DNA of 64,000 nt from Mycolicibacterium anyangense (GCF_010731855.1 NZ_AP022620.1:2852001-2916000), one strand, 5' to 3'. Shown: positions 17,604-27,813, counted from the stretch's first letter. Notes: a model not told the origin generated them from the sequence alone. Numbers and translations: made by a program.

Positions 17604-19019
17604 TCATGGCGGGTCGGTGTCGTCTGCGGCGTCGGTTCGCTTGAGGATGTGGTGGGGGTTGAAGTAGTAGTTGCGGGGTGGTCGGCGGCGGGTGTTTCGC
17701 CGGCTGGGCCGCCATTCGATTCCTCTGGTGCCGAGGGTGACCGTGTATCCGCCCTTGTCGAGGAGGCGGTTGTCCGGTCCGGACATCAGTGACAGCTTGT
17801 CGATGTCAGTCGGCCCGTTGTGGGGTGCGGCCCACTTGATGTTGTGGTTGACCTCGCAATGGTCGAACGGGGTTGTCGATCCCGGCCGCGTGCTGCCGCC
17901 GTCACGGGCGAACAGCATCAGACGCTGGGCGGCAGTCGCGATCCGCTTGGACCGGCCTTCGTTGAGCTGCAACGACTTTGCGCCGTGGAAGATGGCCAGA
18001 TAGGGTTGGGCCTGCTTGGCGTCGAGCAGTGCGATGACATCGCAGATGGGCAGCATCGACCCGCTGGAGGTCAACGCGTGGCCGGCGCGGGCTTCGAGGT
18101 CAGCCACGTCGGCGCGGATGATGAGTTTCACCGGTAGCCCGCGGTGAGTGCCGAGGACGTCAGAGGCCAGGAACGCGGAGAGCAAGGCCTGCAGCCCGTC
18201 ATGGTGGCGTTGGGCGGGCGTGCGCTTGTCGGCGGTGATCTGGTCCTCGGTGGTCTCCGAGCCCACGGCGGTGGGGTTCTCGGGAAGGTTGTGGCCCGGG
18301 GCGGCCTCTTTCTTCAGGGCCGCTTCCCAGGTCGCCCGCATTGCCGGGGTCAGCCAGCCCGCGAGCCGGCTCATGCCGTCCGCGCCTTGCCTGCCGATGA
18401 CGATGCCGCGTTTCGTGGCGCGGTCGGCGTCGCTGAACTGACCATCTTGGTTCCAGCAGTAGAGCTGTTTGGCGACCAGGGTGCGTAGTTCTTCGGGCGT
18501 GAACGCCGCGGCCAGCTCGGCGAGGTTGGCTTCGGCCTCGGCGACCTCCTGCGGGTCGACGCCGTCGGGGATCCGGGCGGCGAAGTCGGCCATCACCGCG
18601 ACATGCGCTTCGGTGATCAGCCCGTCAGCCTGGGCGGCGGCCGTGGCCGGCAGTTCGGGTCCGAGTGGTTGTCCGGTCAGCGAGGTCCGTGGACCGAGTG
18701 CCGTGGCGTGATCCACCCGGCGGCGCGCCTCCGCCGAGGACAACAGCAGCAGATCGCGCAACCACACCGCCCAGGTCGGGGCGTCACCCAGCTCAGCAGG
18801 GGTGCTCTGGCGCTGCAACGCGGCCAGCAGCCGATGCTCGACAGCCGGCAGCGCATTACGCACCCGCTGCAGCGACTCCAGCGCCGCCACCATCTCGCGC
18901 GGGCTCAGAGCCCCCACATCACAGGCCGACAACCCGGACAACGCCTCGAGCAGGTCACCACACGCACCCGGCACACCCGCGTCGGCGGTGCACCCCAGAT
19001 TCATCCTTCGAACATACAT
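17604..19019 (-). CDS. DUF222 / HNH endonuclease domain protein (13E12-repeat type)
   Basis: The 471-residue protein has an N-terminal helical DUF222 domain (about residues 20-330) and a C-terminal HNH-type segment: DHCEVNHNIKWA followed by GPTDIDKLSLMSGPDNRLL and ending in a GIEWRPS region. These proteins are abundant in mycobacteria and related to the REP13E12 family of M. tuberculosis, which occurs as dispersed copies and can host phage attachment sites. Start candidates are 19019 and 19004. It is divergent from the GGDEF gene. The substrate is unknown. Confidence 0.85.
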   Translation of the reverse strand: MYVRRMNLGCTADAGVPGACGDLLEALSGLSACDVGALSPREMVAALESLQRVRNALPAVEHRLLAALQRQSTPAELGDAPTWAVWLRDLLLLSSAEARRRVDHATALGPRTSLTGQPLGPELPATAAAQADGLITEAHVAVMADFAARIPDGVDPQEVAEAEANLAELAAAFTPEELRTLVAKQLYCWNQDGQFSDADRATKRGIVIGRQGADGMSRLAGWLTPAMRATWEAALKKEAAPGHNLPENPTAVGSETTEDQITADKRTPAQRHHDGLQALLSAFLASDVLGTHRGLPVKLIIRADVADLEARAGHALTSSGSMLPICDVIALLDAKQAQPYLAIFHGAKSLQLNEGRSKRIATAAQRLMLFARDGGSTRPGSTTPFDHCEVNHNIKWAAPHNGPTDIDKLSLMSGPDNRLLDKGGYTVTLGTRGIEWRPSRRNTRRRPPRNYYFNPHHILKRTDAADDTDPP

Positions 19020-19121
19020 TCGACCCCCGACAAGATTCGGCTATTACGTGCTGGCACGGCTCCGTACCGGACCAGCGTGGATACTGCGCGCTAACGCACT
19101 AGTCGTTGCTAACTTCGCACT

Positions 19122-20750
19122 GTGATGACCCCGGAAGCCCGACTGAGATGGTGGGCGCTGTCTGCGATAGCCGCGGTGCTGGTGGTCGTGATGCTCGACC
19201 TGTCCGGCTGGGTGAGCAGCATCGACGACCTCAAGTCGTGGACCCCGCTGTGGTTGACCGGGCTGGCGGCAGCGGTCGCACTGCAGACCGGAGCGCCACC
19301 GCACTGGCAGGTCCGGGTGGCGCGCACGCTGGCAGCCGCGACCGGTGTACACGCCAGCATCATGCTCGTCGAGCACCTCAACGGTCATCCGTTCGGCCCG
19401 AGCCCCCGCACCGCCGCGTCGATCCTGTACCTCGCGGTGGCCGTCGGGCTGATGCGCGTCGACCGGCGGCCGGCCAGTGTGCTGTGGGGAATCTTCCTGC
19501 TGGGCGCCAGCACCGCACCCACCATCACCGTGATGGGTCACCTGTTCCGGGTCATCTCACGCGTGCACCTCACGGAGTCGACCGGTCAGGGCATCGCCAC
19601 CGCCGTCGGTGTGCTGCTGCTTGCCTCGGCAACCGTGCTGGGCCGCCCGGACCGCAACCCGGTGGCCTGGCTGCTGGCCCGCCGAGACCGCTGGGCGCTG
19701 CTGCGGCTCATCGGTGTGCTGGCCGGACTGCCGCTGGTGGTGAGCCTGGCGCGACTGCCGTTCCTGGCATTGGACCTGGGCAGCGAGGCGGCGTGGATCC
19801 TGGCCACGACCATCTCCACCAGCATCGTCGGTGTCATCGCGTTCTACTTCAGCCAGCGCGAACAGCACCTTCTGATCGAACGAGCCAACGCCGAGCGGCG
19901 CTACCGCATCCTGGCCGACAACGCCGTCGACGTGATCTTCCACCTGCACGGCGCCCGGGTGACCTGGGTGTCGCCGTCGGTGGAGGCCGCCTTCGGAGAA
20001 CCCCCGGCGCAGTGGATCGGCTCGGATCTCCGCGACCGTATCGCGCCAGAAGACCTACCGGCCGTCACCGCAGCGGTCAACGAGATGCGCAGCGGCACAG
20101 TGGGTTCCGCGCGTTTCCGGGTTGGCGCCTCAGACGGCGGCTACCACTGGGTCGACGGCAACGCCAAGCCCTACCTGGACGAAGACGGCGCCACCGACGG
20201 CATGATCGCGGCGCTGCGGATCGTCGACGCGCAGGTGGAGGCCGAGCGCCGGCTCGACCGGCTGGCCCGCTTCGATACCCTCACCGGGCTGCCGAACCGC
20301 GCCGAATTCATCGCGCGCCTGGAGTCCGAACTGGCTCAGAACCGCTCCCCCGGTTCCCAATTGGGCATCCTGTTCTGCGATGTCGACCATTTCAAGACCA
20401 TCAACGACACATTCGGCCATGCCGTCGGCGACGTGGTGCTGGCCACCCTTGCTACCCGCATCAGCGACACCATCCGCGTCGGTGACACCGTCGGCCGGAT
20501 GGGTGGCGACGAAATGGTGGTGCTACTTCCCGGTGTCCACAGTGCCGACGAGGCAGGCGAGATCGCCGAGAAAATCCGTTGCCGCGCAGCCGAACCCATC
20601 GAGTACGAGGGCCAGACGATCTGCCCCACCCTCAGCATCGGGGCGACGGTGTCCACTCCCGGCGAATCGGCCAGCTCGGTGACGGCGCGTGCCGACGAGG
20701 CGATGTATCAGGCCAAGCAGGCCCGCCGCAACATGGTGGTGCGGATCTAG
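19122..20750 (+). CDS. Membrane-bound PAS-GGDEF diguanylate cyclase
   Basis: The 542-residue protein has about eight membrane helices in the first 245 residues. A PAS domain follows (about 255-370, including ILADNAVDVIFHLHGARVTW), then a GGDEF domain (about 380-542). The active site reads GGDEM instead of GGDEF. An inhibitory I-site RxxD (RVGD) sits exactly five residues before it, and the Mg-binding FCDVDHFKTINDTFGH motif is intact, so cyclase activity with product inhibition is likely. No EAL domain follows. Start GTG 19122 or ATG 19125. The N-terminal sensor and its ligand are unknown. Confidence 0.9.
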   Translation: MMTPEARLRWWALSAIAAVLVVVMLDLSGWVSSIDDLKSWTPLWLTGLAAAVALQTGAPPHWQVRVARTLAAATGVHASIMLVEHLNGHPFGPSPRTAASILYLAVAVGLMRVDRRPASVLWGIFLLGASTAPTITVMGHLFRVISRVHLTESTGQGIATAVGVLLLASATVLGRPDRNPVAWLLARRDRWALLRLIGVLAGLPLVVSLARLPFLALDLGSEAAWILATTISTSIVGVIAFYFSQREQHLLIERANAERRYRILADNAVDVIFHLHGARVTWVSPSVEAAFGEPPAQWIGSDLRDRIAPEDLPAVTAAVNEMRSGTVGSARFRVGASDGGYHWVDGNAKPYLDEDGATDGMIAALRIVDAQVEAERRLDRLARFDTLTGLPNRAEFIARLESELAQNRSPGSQLGILFCDVDHFKTINDTFGHAVGDVVLATLATRISDTIRVGDTVGRMGGDEMVVLLPGVHSADEAGEIAEKIRCRAAEPIEYEGQTICPTLSIGATVSTPGESASSVTARADEAMYQAKQARRNMVVRI

Positions 20751-21550
20751 GTCAGACGCTCTTTGAGGAACTCCACCACCCGCTTGCGCGCCTCGTAGGC
20801 CTGGTGGCCCTCTTCCTCGCGGACCTCCAGCGTCAGCACCGAATGCGCCATCCGGCCGAAGCCGCCGGCGTTGCCGGGCGACGAGTCGAGTTCGATCACC
20901 TCGAACGCGTCACCGAGGCGATCCTTGAGCGTCTGGAACCGCTCGCGGGGGGCCATCGCGTCGCCGCTGAACCGCAGCCCCAGCGCGCACAGTCCCTCCT
21001 CCGCGGCGCGCTTCTCGATCACCTTCAGCTCGCTCTCGGACAACCCCGGGTCACGCTTCTGCGCGGCGGTCACACCGATCGGCACCGACGGCTGGCTGAG
21101 TACCGGCGCGAGCACGCTGTCGTCGACCGCGGCCGCCAGCGCGAAACCACCCGAGAAGCACTGCCCGATCACCCCGACACCCTTGCCGCCGGTCTTCTCC
21201 TTGAGGTCGCGCGCCAACGCCCGCAGGTAGTGCGAGACGGGGCGCTCCTTGTTCGTCGCGAACGCCGCGAACTCCTTGGTGACGCAGCCGCGCACCATCA
21301 CCGGCACCATGCCCGGCCGCATCGACGGGGCACCCGGGGTGCCGTAGAGCGAGGGAATGGCGACGGTGAACCCGTTGTCCACCAGATAGTTTCCGAGGGC
21401 CAGCACACCGGGGTGGGCCCCGGGCATCTCCGGGATGAGCACCACACCGGGACCCTGCCCCTTGCGATACACGTCATGGGTGAAGCCCGCCGCACTGAAC
21501 GGCGCACACGCCCAGCCGGTCAGATCTGCTTCGGGTCCGGGCATGGGCAT
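20747..21550 (-). CDS. Dienelactone hydrolase family protein
   Basis: This 267-residue alpha/beta hydrolase has the nucleophile in GVIGQCFSGG (cysteine, as in dienelactone hydrolases), an oxyanion region near VVLIPEMPGAHPG and an acidic residue after the last strand (FEVIELDSSPG, with His in the HSVL segment). It converges on the GGDEF gene with a 4-bp overlap. The substrate is not deducible. It sits 6 bp downstream of the DUF4245 gene and may be cotranscribed with it. Confidence 0.85.
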   Translation of the reverse strand: MPMPGPEADLTGWACAPFSAAGFTHDVYRKGQGPGVVLIPEMPGAHPGVLALGNYLVDNGFTVAIPSLYGTPGAPSMRPGMVPVMVRGCVTKEFAAFATNKERPVSHYLRALARDLKEKTGGKGVGVIGQCFSGGFALAAAVDDSVLAPVLSQPSVPIGVTAAQKRDPGLSESELKVIEKRAAEEGLCALGLRFSGDAMAPRERFQTLKDRLGDAFEVIELDSSPGNAGGFGRMAHSVLTLEVREEEGHQAYEARKRVVEFLKERLT

Positions 21551-21556
21551 CTCCCT

Positions 21557-22213
21557 CTAGGTTTTGGGAACGATGGGCTGCTGAGTCTGAGTCGCGACCG
21601 CCAGCGTACGGAAGTCGTCGGCACTTCCGGCACCCGTGATGGCAAGTTGAGCCGGACCGCGGGGGCTCTCCAGCCGCGTGGTCCACACCGGCTCGGTGCC
21701 CTCCCCGCCTTCGTAGACCACCCACTTCACCCCGTCGACGTCCTGCACGCCGGTGGGCACCATCGACCGGTGGATCGACGACACCAGCGCGGCCTCGTCG
21801 GCGTTGCTCTGGGTCAGGCTGACGAACATCTTCGACGGCGCGATGTAACCCACCTTCGAGGTGACCGCCCGGGCGGTTAGGCCGGTCTTCGGGTCAGTAC
21901 GGCCGGCGTCGATACCGGCGCGCGCGCCGGAGTTGGCCTGCCAGCCGGCGGGCAGTTTGGGCAGCCGGATCGGAATGCCCAGCGCATCGGCGTCGGCCTG
22001 CAACGCGGCGGCGGCGTCATACGGCGGGACAGCGCCGTCCTCGGGTCCGTTGGGGCGGAACGAACACATGCCCACCAGACCCGCCAGAACGATGCAGGCG
22101 ACCACCAGCGGAGCCAGCGACCAGAACATGTCGCGACCGTCCTGGAGCAGGCGCGGCTTTGCTTCCTTCGGCGGCGGCGGAGCCGCAGCGCCGGCGACAT
22201 CGGGTTCTGTCAC
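21557..22213 (-). CDS. DUF4245 membrane-anchored protein (Rv1100-like)
   Basis: The GTG at 22213 ([11 protein letters not shown]) gives 218 residues. A short proline-rich cytosolic N-terminus precedes one membrane helix ([18 protein letters not shown]), and an extracytoplasmic domain of about 150 residues follows, with [17 protein letters not shown] and [16 protein letters not shown] segments. An upstream ATG (22270) would overlap the glpX start, so the shorter start is preferred. The family function is unknown. It is divergent from glpX, as in M. tuberculosis. Confidence 0.82.
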   Translation of the reverse strand: MTEPDVAGAAAPPPPKEAKPRLLQDGRDMFWSLAPLVVACIVLAGLVGMCSFRPNGPEDGAVPPYDAAAALQADADALGIPIRLPKLPAGWQANSGARAGIDAGRTDPKTGLTARAVTSKVGYIAPSKMFVSLTQSNADEAALVSSIHRSMVPTGVQDVDGVKWVVYEGGEGTEPVWTTRLESPRGPAQLAITGAGSADDFRTLAVATQTQQPIVPKT

Positions 22214-22268
22214 GTCTGCCAGTATCCCAGGTCCCAACCGCTCACCCGCTTCTGGGACAATCTCAGCC

Positions 22269-23300
22269 ATGCCTGAAGCCCGCCGCCGCGAAGCACCCGA
22301 CCGCAACCTCGCCCTGGAGCTGGTCCGAGTCACCGAGGCCGGTGCCATGGCGGCCGGCCGGTGGGTCGGCCGGGGCGACAAGGAGGGCGGTGACGGCGCC
22401 GCCGTCGACGCCATGCGCGAGCTGGTGAACTCGGTGTCGATGCGCGGCATCGTGGTGATCGGCGAGGGCGAGAAGGACAACGCCCCGATGCTCTACAACG
22501 GCGAAGAAGTGGGCAACGGCGACGGTCCGGACTGCGACTTCGCCGTCGACCCGGTGGACGGCACCACCCTGATGAGCAAGGGCATGCCCAATGCCATCTC
22601 GGTGCTCGCGGTGGCCGAGCGCGGCGCGATGTTCGACCCGTCGGCGGTGTTCTACATGAACAAGATCGCGGGCGGACCCGACGTTGCCGACTTCATCGAC
22701 ATCACCTCGCCCATCGCGGCCAACATCCAGCGCATCGCGAAGGTGCGCAAGGCTTCGGTCTCCGATGTCACGGTGTGCATCCTGGACCGGCCTCGGCACG
22801 CCAAGATCATGGAAGAGGTGCGGTTGGCGGGTGCGCGGATCCGGCTGATCTCCGACGGTGACGTCGCGGGCGCCATCTCGGCCTGCCGTCCGGACTCCGG
22901 CACCGACCTGCTGATCGGAATCGGCGGCACCCCCGAGGGCATCATCGCCGCCGCCGCGATCCGCTGCATGGGCGGCGAGATCCAGGCCACGCTGGCCCCC
23001 AAGGACGACGAGGAACGGCAGAAGGCGATCGACCGCGGCCACGACCTGGACCGGGTGCTGACGACCAAGGACCTGGTGTCCGGGGAGAACGTCTTCTTCT
23101 GCGCGACCGGCGTCACCGACGGTGACCTGCTCAAGGGTGTTCGCTACTTCGGTGGCGGCTGTACCACCCAGTCGATCGTGATGCGATCGAAGTCCGGCAC
23201 CGTCCGGATGATCGACGCCTACCACCGGCTGGCCAAGCTCAACGAATACTCCGCGGTGGACTTCACCGGGGATACGTCCGCGGCCTACCCGCTTCCCTAA
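22269..23300 (+). CDS. glpX: Class II fructose-1,6-bisphosphatase
   Basis: GlpX is the gluconeogenic fructose-1,6-bisphosphatase of mycobacteria, required for growth on fatty acids and other non-sugar carbon. The ATG at 22269 gives 343 residues beginning [20 protein letters not shown]. Metal-binding motifs are visible: [14 protein letters not shown], the DPVDGTT signature, and [14 protein letters not shown]. It precedes fum by 12 bp. Confidence 0.96.
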   Translation: MPEARRREAPDRNLALELVRVTEAGAMAAGRWVGRGDKEGGDGAAVDAMRELVNSVSMRGIVVIGEGEKDNAPMLYNGEEVGNGDGPDCDFAVDPVDGTTLMSKGMPNAISVLAVAERGAMFDPSAVFYMNKIAGGPDVADFIDITSPIAANIQRIAKVRKASVSDVTVCILDRPRHAKIMEEVRLAGARIRLISDGDVAGAISACRPDSGTDLLIGIGGTPEGIIAAAAIRCMGGEIQATLAPKDDEERQKAIDRGHDLDRVLTTKDLVSGENVFFCATGVTDGDLLKGVRYFGGGCTTQSIVMRSKSGTVRMIDAYHRLAKLNEYSAVDFTGDTSAAYPLP

Positions 23301-23312
23301 GAAAGGCGTTTC

Positions 23313-24740
23313 ATGACCGACAGTGCCGTCGAAAACACAGCCGGTGAGGGCGAATACCGCATCGAGCACGACACCATGGGCGAGGTCCGGGTTCCGGCCA
23401 AGGCCCTGTGGCGGGCCCAGACCCAGCGGGCCGTCGAGAACTTCCCGATCTCGTTCCGCGGTCTGGACCGCAACCAGATCCGCGCCATGGCACTGCTGAA
23501 GGGCGCCTGCGCCCAGGTCAACAAGGACCTCGGCCTGCTGTCCGCCGAGAAGGCCGACGCCATCATCGCGGCCGCCGGCGAGATCGCCGAGGGGCTGCAC
23601 GACGAGCACTTCCCGATCGACGTGTTCCAGACCGGTTCGGGCACCAGCTCCAACATGAACGCCAACGAGGTGATCGCCTCGATCGCCGCCCGCAACGGCG
23701 TGACGGTGCACCCCAACGACGACGTCAACATGTCGCAGAGCTCCAATGACACCTTCCCCACCTCCACCCACATCGCGGCCACCGAAGCCGCTGTGCGCCA
23801 GCTGATTCCGGCGCTCGAGGTGCTGCACGAGTCGCTGGCGAACAAGGCCCGGCAGTGGCGCACGGTGGTGAAGTCCGGCCGCACCCACCTGATGGACGCG
23901 GTGCCGGTGACCCTGGGCCAGGAGTTCGGCGGCTACGCCCGCCAGATCGAGGCCGGCATCGAACGCGTGAAGGCCACCCTGCCCCGCCTCGGTGAGCTGG
24001 CCATCGGCGGCACCGCCGTCGGCACCGGCCTCAACGCCCCCGAGGGCTTCGGCGCCAAGGTGGTCGAGGTGCTCGTCGCGCAGACCGGCCTGGCCGAATT
24101 GCGCACGGCGAAGAACTCTTTCGAGGCCCAGGCCGCCCGCGACGGGCTGGTCGAGGCGTCTGGTGCGCTCAAGACCATCGCCGCCTCGCTGACCAAGATC
24201 GCCAATGACATCCGCTGGATGGGCTCCGGCCCGCTGACCGGCCTCGGCGAACTGCAGCTGCCGGACCTGCAGCCGGGCAGCTCGATCATGCCGGGCAAGG
24301 TCAACCCCGTCATCCCCGAGGCGGTCACCCAGGTGGCCGCCCAGGTCATCGGCAACGACGCCGCCATCACCGTCGGCGGCCTGTCCGGCGCCTTCGAGCT
24401 GAACGTCTACATCCCGATGATGGCGCGCAACCTGCTCGAGTCGTTCACGCTGCTGGCCAACGTGTCGAAGTTGTTCGCCGCCAAGTGCATTGACGGTCTG
24501 ATCGCCAACGAGGCACACCTGCGCGAGCTGGCCGAGAGCTCCCCGTCGATCGTGACGCCGCTGAACTCCGCGATCGGTTACGAGGAGGCCGCCAAGGTGG
24601 CCAAGCAGGCGCTCAAGGAGAAGAAGACCATCCGGCAGACGGTGATCGACCGCGGTCTGATCGGCGACAAGCTGTCGGAAGCCGAGCTGGACAAGCGCCT
24701 CGACGTGCTGGCGATGGCGAAGGTCAAGGACGGCGACTAG
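23313..24740 (+). CDS. fum: Class II fumarate hydratase
   Basis: This 475-residue fumarase C-type enzyme of the TCA cycle interconverts fumarate and malate. The family signature [11 protein letters not shown] is present at about residue 325, with [31 protein letters not shown] and the [11 protein letters not shown] catalytic-histidine region. An AAAGG ribosome site precedes the ATG. It lies in one transcription unit with glpX and meets the HxlR regulator gene end to end with a 4-bp overlap. Confidence 0.96.
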   Translation: MTDSAVENTAGEGEYRIEHDTMGEVRVPAKALWRAQTQRAVENFPISFRGLDRNQIRAMALLKGACAQVNKDLGLLSAEKADAIIAAAGEIAEGLHDEHFPIDVFQTGSGTSSNMNANEVIASIAARNGVTVHPNDDVNMSQSSNDTFPTSTHIAATEAAVRQLIPALEVLHESLANKARQWRTVVKSGRTHLMDAVPVTLGQEFGGYARQIEAGIERVKATLPRLGELAIGGTAVGTGLNAPEGFGAKVVEVLVAQTGLAELRTAKNSFEAQAARDGLVEASGALKTIAASLTKIANDIRWMGSGPLTGLGELQLPDLQPGSSIMPGKVNPVIPEAVTQVAAQVIGNDAAITVGGLSGAFELNVYIPMMARNLLESFTLLANVSKLFAAKCIDGLIANEAHLRELAESSPSIVTPLNSAIGYEEAAKVAKQALKEKKTIRQTVIDRGLIGDKLSEAELDKRLDVLAMAKVKDGD

Positions 24741-25072
24741 CTGGTCGCCCCGAGCGCTGGCGCCCACCTGTCGGCCCACTGCTGCAGTGGCGCCAGCGCT
24801 GCCATCAACGCTGCGCCGTGTTCGGTCAGGGCATAGCCGGACACGGTGTGCTCGACGATCGACAGCGCCCGCAGTTCTTTGAGTCGCGTATTCAGCGAAG
24901 CCGGGTTCATCTCACTGGCGTCCTGGAGTGCCCGGAACGTGAGTGACTCGCCGCGCAATTCCCACAGCACCCGCAGTGCGCCGCGGCGTCCCAACACGTC
25001 GAGGGCGACCATGATCGGGCGGCCGGACGTCGAACCCCGGACAGCCGACCCCAGTCGTGGCTCAGAAGTCAT
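24737..25072 (-). CDS. HxlR-family winged-helix regulator
   Basis: This 111-residue protein has the HxlR winged helix: [20 protein letters not shown], then the recognition helix [15 protein letters not shown] and the wing [12 protein letters not shown]. It lacks the usual N-terminal sensory cysteine. It is divergent from the carboxymuconolactone-decarboxylase-like gene across a 39-bp AT-richer gap with an inverted repeat. Control of that gene and autoregulation are the natural inference. Confidence 0.87.
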   Translation of the reverse strand: MTSEPRLGSAVRGSTSGRPIMVALDVLGRRGALRVLWELRGESLTFRALQDASEMNPASLNTRLKELRALSIVEHTVSGYALTEHGAALMAALAPLQQWADRWAPALGATS

Positions 25073-25091
25073 GCTTCACATTTTGTAGCAT
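25071..25091. promoter_or_regulatory. Inverted repeat ATGCT-11-AGCAT between divergent genes
   Basis: Perfect 5-bp arms separated by 11 bp overlap the HxlR start codon and lie 20 bp before the neighbouring start. A second one, GCTAT-7-ATAGC at 25119-25135, overlaps the first codons of that gene. They are candidate operators for the HxlR regulator. Confidence 0.4.
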
Positions 25092-25111
25092 CGGCGGCTA
25101 GAGTCGGCGTC

Positions 25112-25702
25112 ATGTCACGCTATGAAAATTATAGCGGCCGGATCGTGCCTCGCTCCGCGCCGTTCCCCGACGATATCCAGCAGGCGCTCGACGCAATCAT
25201 GCGCGGCAATCCCCCGTTGGTGCTGTTCACGACATTGGCGCGCGACCCGCGGCTGTTCTTCAAGTTCTTCGCGGCCGGCCTGCTCGACCGGGGCAACCTC
25301 ACGATCCGGCAGCGTGAGATCGTCATCGACCGGATCACCGCGCAATGCGGTGCCGAATATGAATGGGGCGTTCACGTGGCAACCTTCGCCGAGGCGGCCC
25401 GGCTGTCCGGTGAACAGATACGGTCACTGACCTCCGGCACCCCCGACGACACCTGCTGGACCGACTCCGAGCGCCTGCTGATCCGGTTGTGCGATTCACT
25501 GCACGCCGATTGCGATGTCCCCGAACAGCTTTGGGATCAACTCGCCACGACCTTCACGCCGGAGGCGATCCTGGAGCTGCTGATGCTCGCGGGCAACTAC
25601 CGCACCGTGAGCTACCTGGTGCGATCACTTCGCTTGCCGACTGAGCCAGGTGCGGCGTCGTTCGCGGACTATTCCGGCGATACCGCCGGGTGCACCGCAT
25701 AA
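25112..25702 (+). CDS. Carboxymuconolactone decarboxylase family protein
   Basis: This 196-residue all-helical protein resembles the CMD/AhpD superfamily: LTIRQREIVIDRITAQCGAEYEWGVHV carries the conserved Glu, Cys and His positions of that fold, although the second cysteine of a CxxC pair is absent. Peroxidatic CxxC activity is therefore unlikely, and a decarboxylase or lyase type is more probable. It is divergent from an HxlR regulator. The 3' end overlaps the convergent antiporter gene by 34 bp. Confidence 0.8.
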   Translation: MSRYENYSGRIVPRSAPFPDDIQQALDAIMRGNPPLVLFTTLARDPRLFFKFFAAGLLDRGNLTIRQREIVIDRITAQCGAEYEWGVHVATFAEAARLSGEQIRSLTSGTPDDTCWTDSERLLIRLCDSLHADCDVPEQLWDQLATTFTPEAILELLMLAGNYRTVSYLVRSLRLPTEPGAASFADYSGDTAGCTA

Positions 25703-26877
25703 CGCCGGATCCCGAGCGGGGCGGTCAGGCTGTGCAGCAGCAGGCTGACCGTCACCGCCACCACCACGACCTGGGTGATCAGCGCGGACTCCTCGATCTG
25801 CCCGCGCTCCACCACGATCAGGCCCAGCACCACCGTGCCGATGCCGCGCGGGCCGAACCACCCGATGAAGACCCGGCTGTACATCGGCAGGTCACTGCGG
25901 ATCAATGCCACCAGCACCGCGACCAGGCGCACCCCGAACACCGCGAGCACCGCGAACACCACCACCTGCCAGCTCGCACCCTGCCAGCCTTCACGAACCG
26001 CGAACGCACCGAACAGGGCGAACACCAACAGCTCCAGAAGCTGACCGGCCGCGTCGGACACCTGAGTGGGCACCCGCTCGGCATGCCGGCGGGCCACCAT
26101 CGCCGACACCAGGCCACCGGCGAACGCCGCCACGAACCCGCTGCCGTGCAGCCACTCGCCGGCCTCGAAGCACAGCAGCGCCACCGCGACGGTCGCCAGC
26201 TGAGCCCAGGTGTCGCTCATCCAGCCGCGCTTCCAGGACACCGCGATCGCCCAGCCGCCGGCCAGGCCGATCACCGCACCGGCCACCAGCGACACCACCT
26301 CGGTGCGAAAGGCGAACCACGCCCAGCGGACCGGATGTGCGTCGTTGCTCGCCGACGCCAGTGCCACCGCCGCCAGCAGTGCGGCCAGTGCGAAGCCGTC
26401 GTAGAACCCGCTCTCCACCGACAGCGTGTGCCGCACCCGCTGCGGGATACGTTCGTCCTCGAGCAGCGCGTCGATCAGCGCCACCTCGGTCGGCGCAACG
26501 ATCGCCGCCAGGCACACCGCCTCCCACCACGGCAGGATCGGCAGGAGCAGCACCGCAGTCAGCGCACCCAGCCCCAGCGTCAGCGGAATGCCGACCACGA
26601 GCAGGCGGAACGACACGTGCCCGCGGCTCACCACCGACCGGATATCGAGCCGGGCCGCCTGGTTGAACAGGATCACCGTCAGCGCCAGCTGGGCCAGCAC
26701 GGTGAAGCTGCCGGCCTCCGGACTGGCGTCGATCACCTGCAGACCGGACGGGCCCAGCAGCATCCCCATCGCGATGAAGATCAGCGCGGGGGCGACGTAC
26801 CAGCGATTGACCAGCGCCGACACCACGGCATAGCCGAGGACGAGCAGGGTCAGGACGAGCGCGGTGTTGCTGTGCAC
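25669..26877 (-). CDS. Cation:proton antiporter (CPA1/NhaP-like)
   Basis: The 402-residue protein has about twelve hydrophobic segments. Family features include APTEVALIDALLEDERIP in the middle, with the acidic residues expected of the ion path, and FIGWFGPRGIGTVVLGLIV near the C-terminus. It probably exchanges Na+ or K+ for protons across the cytoplasmic membrane. It lies 8 bp downstream of the deacetylase gene and is likely in the same transcript. Confidence 0.87.
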   Translation of the reverse strand: MHSNTALVLTLLVLGYAVVSALVNRWYVAPALIFIAMGMLLGPSGLQVIDASPEAGSFTVLAQLALTVILFNQAARLDIRSVVSRGHVSFRLLVVGIPLTLGLGALTAVLLLPILPWWEAVCLAAIVAPTEVALIDALLEDERIPQRVRHTLSVESGFYDGFALAALLAAVALASASNDAHPVRWAWFAFRTEVVSLVAGAVIGLAGGWAIAVSWKRGWMSDTWAQLATVAVALLCFEAGEWLHGSGFVAAFAGGLVSAMVARRHAERVPTQVSDAAGQLLELLVFALFGAFAVREGWQGASWQVVVFAVLAVFGVRLVAVLVALIRSDLPMYSRVFIGWFGPRGIGTVVLGLIVVERGQIEESALITQVVVVAVTVSLLLHSLTAPLGIRRYAVHPAVSPE

Positions 26878-26885
26878 GTGTGCGG

Positions 26886-27767
26886 CTAGGCGCCGTTGTT
26901 GACTCCGCCGGAGTTGGCCCCGGGGATGTCGGTGATCGGGATGTTCGGCATCGGTTTGGGCGACGGGGTGGCCGGCAGCGTCGGGATCTCGGAGGCCGGA
27001 ATGTCCTGCAGCACGTTGACCGGCGGCCCGTTGTCACGCGACCCGTAGACGCTGCCCGGCGCACGCGGCCCCAGCATCTCGCTCACCGTCACCAGGTGAT
27101 ACCCGTTGGCCTTGAGCACCGGGATGAACTGCTGGACCAGGTCCACCGTCGAGGAGTAGGTGTCGTGGAACAGCACCACCGAGCCCGGCTTGATCTGGCT
27201 CATCAGCATGTAGCGGGTGGCCGCGGTGTTGGAATCGTTGATCCAGTCGAACGGGATGACGTCCCACAGGATGGCGGCCACCCCGTACTGGGCGGCGATC
27301 TTGTTGACCGCGTCGTTGGTCAGGCCGCCGGCCGGACGCCACAGCGTAGGGGTCTGGCCGGTCGCCGCCTTGATGGCGTCATTGGCCTTGCTGAACTGGG
27401 CGGGCACATCCTCGATCGGGATCGCCGTCATGTTCGGGTGCTCCCAGGTATGACTGCCGAGCTCCATCCCGGCCTCGACCACCCGCTTGGCGCCCTCGGG
27501 GTTGGCGGCGACCTTGTTGCCGATCTCGAAGAAGGTGGCCTTGGCATCAGCGTCGATCAGGATCTTCAGCAATCGGTCGGTATAGGGCGTGGGCCCGTCA
27601 TCGAAGGTCAACGCCACGCACTTGACCACCGAGCAGTCCACCGCGTCGGCCTTGGCAACCTTGACGTGCCCGGTAAACCCGCCGATGACGACGACGGCCA
27701 CTCCGGCACAGACCCCGATCACGGTCCTGAGGTAGGACCAGGATGGGCTGTCGGGTCGGCGTCGCAC
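26886..27767 (-). CDS. Polysaccharide deacetylase (NodB domain, Rv1096-like)
   Basis: The 293-residue protein has one N-terminal membrane anchor (VIGVCAGVAVVVIGGFTG) and an extracytoplasmic NodB domain. Motif 1 is TFDDGPTP, motif 2 is SHTWEHPN and motif 3 is WRPAGG. The metal triad Asp-His-His is thus complete, supporting activity on peptidoglycan or another N-acetylated glycan. The C-terminal 40 residues are a proline-rich, disordered tail. In M. tuberculosis the homologue also neighbours phoH2. Confidence 0.9.
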   Translation of the reverse strand: MRRRPDSPSWSYLRTVIGVCAGVAVVVIGGFTGHVKVAKADAVDCSVVKCVALTFDDGPTPYTDRLLKILIDADAKATFFEIGNKVAANPEGAKRVVEAGMELGSHTWEHPNMTAIPIEDVPAQFSKANDAIKAATGQTPTLWRPAGGLTNDAVNKIAAQYGVAAILWDVIPFDWINDSNTAATRYMLMSQIKPGSVVLFHDTYSSTVDLVQQFIPVLKANGYHLVTVSEMLGPRAPGSVYGSRDNGPPVNVLQDIPASEIPTLPATPSPKPMPNIPITDIPGANSGGVNNGA

Positions 27768-27813
27768 CGGGCAAAGTTTACCGGGCCCGTCTGGGCGGTC
27801 CCTGTCACACGGC

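Noticed and set aside
22263..24779. An 838-residue minus-strand frame across glpX and fum
   Set aside because: It runs antisense to two well-supported enzymes and its composition is typical of GC-rich shadow frames.
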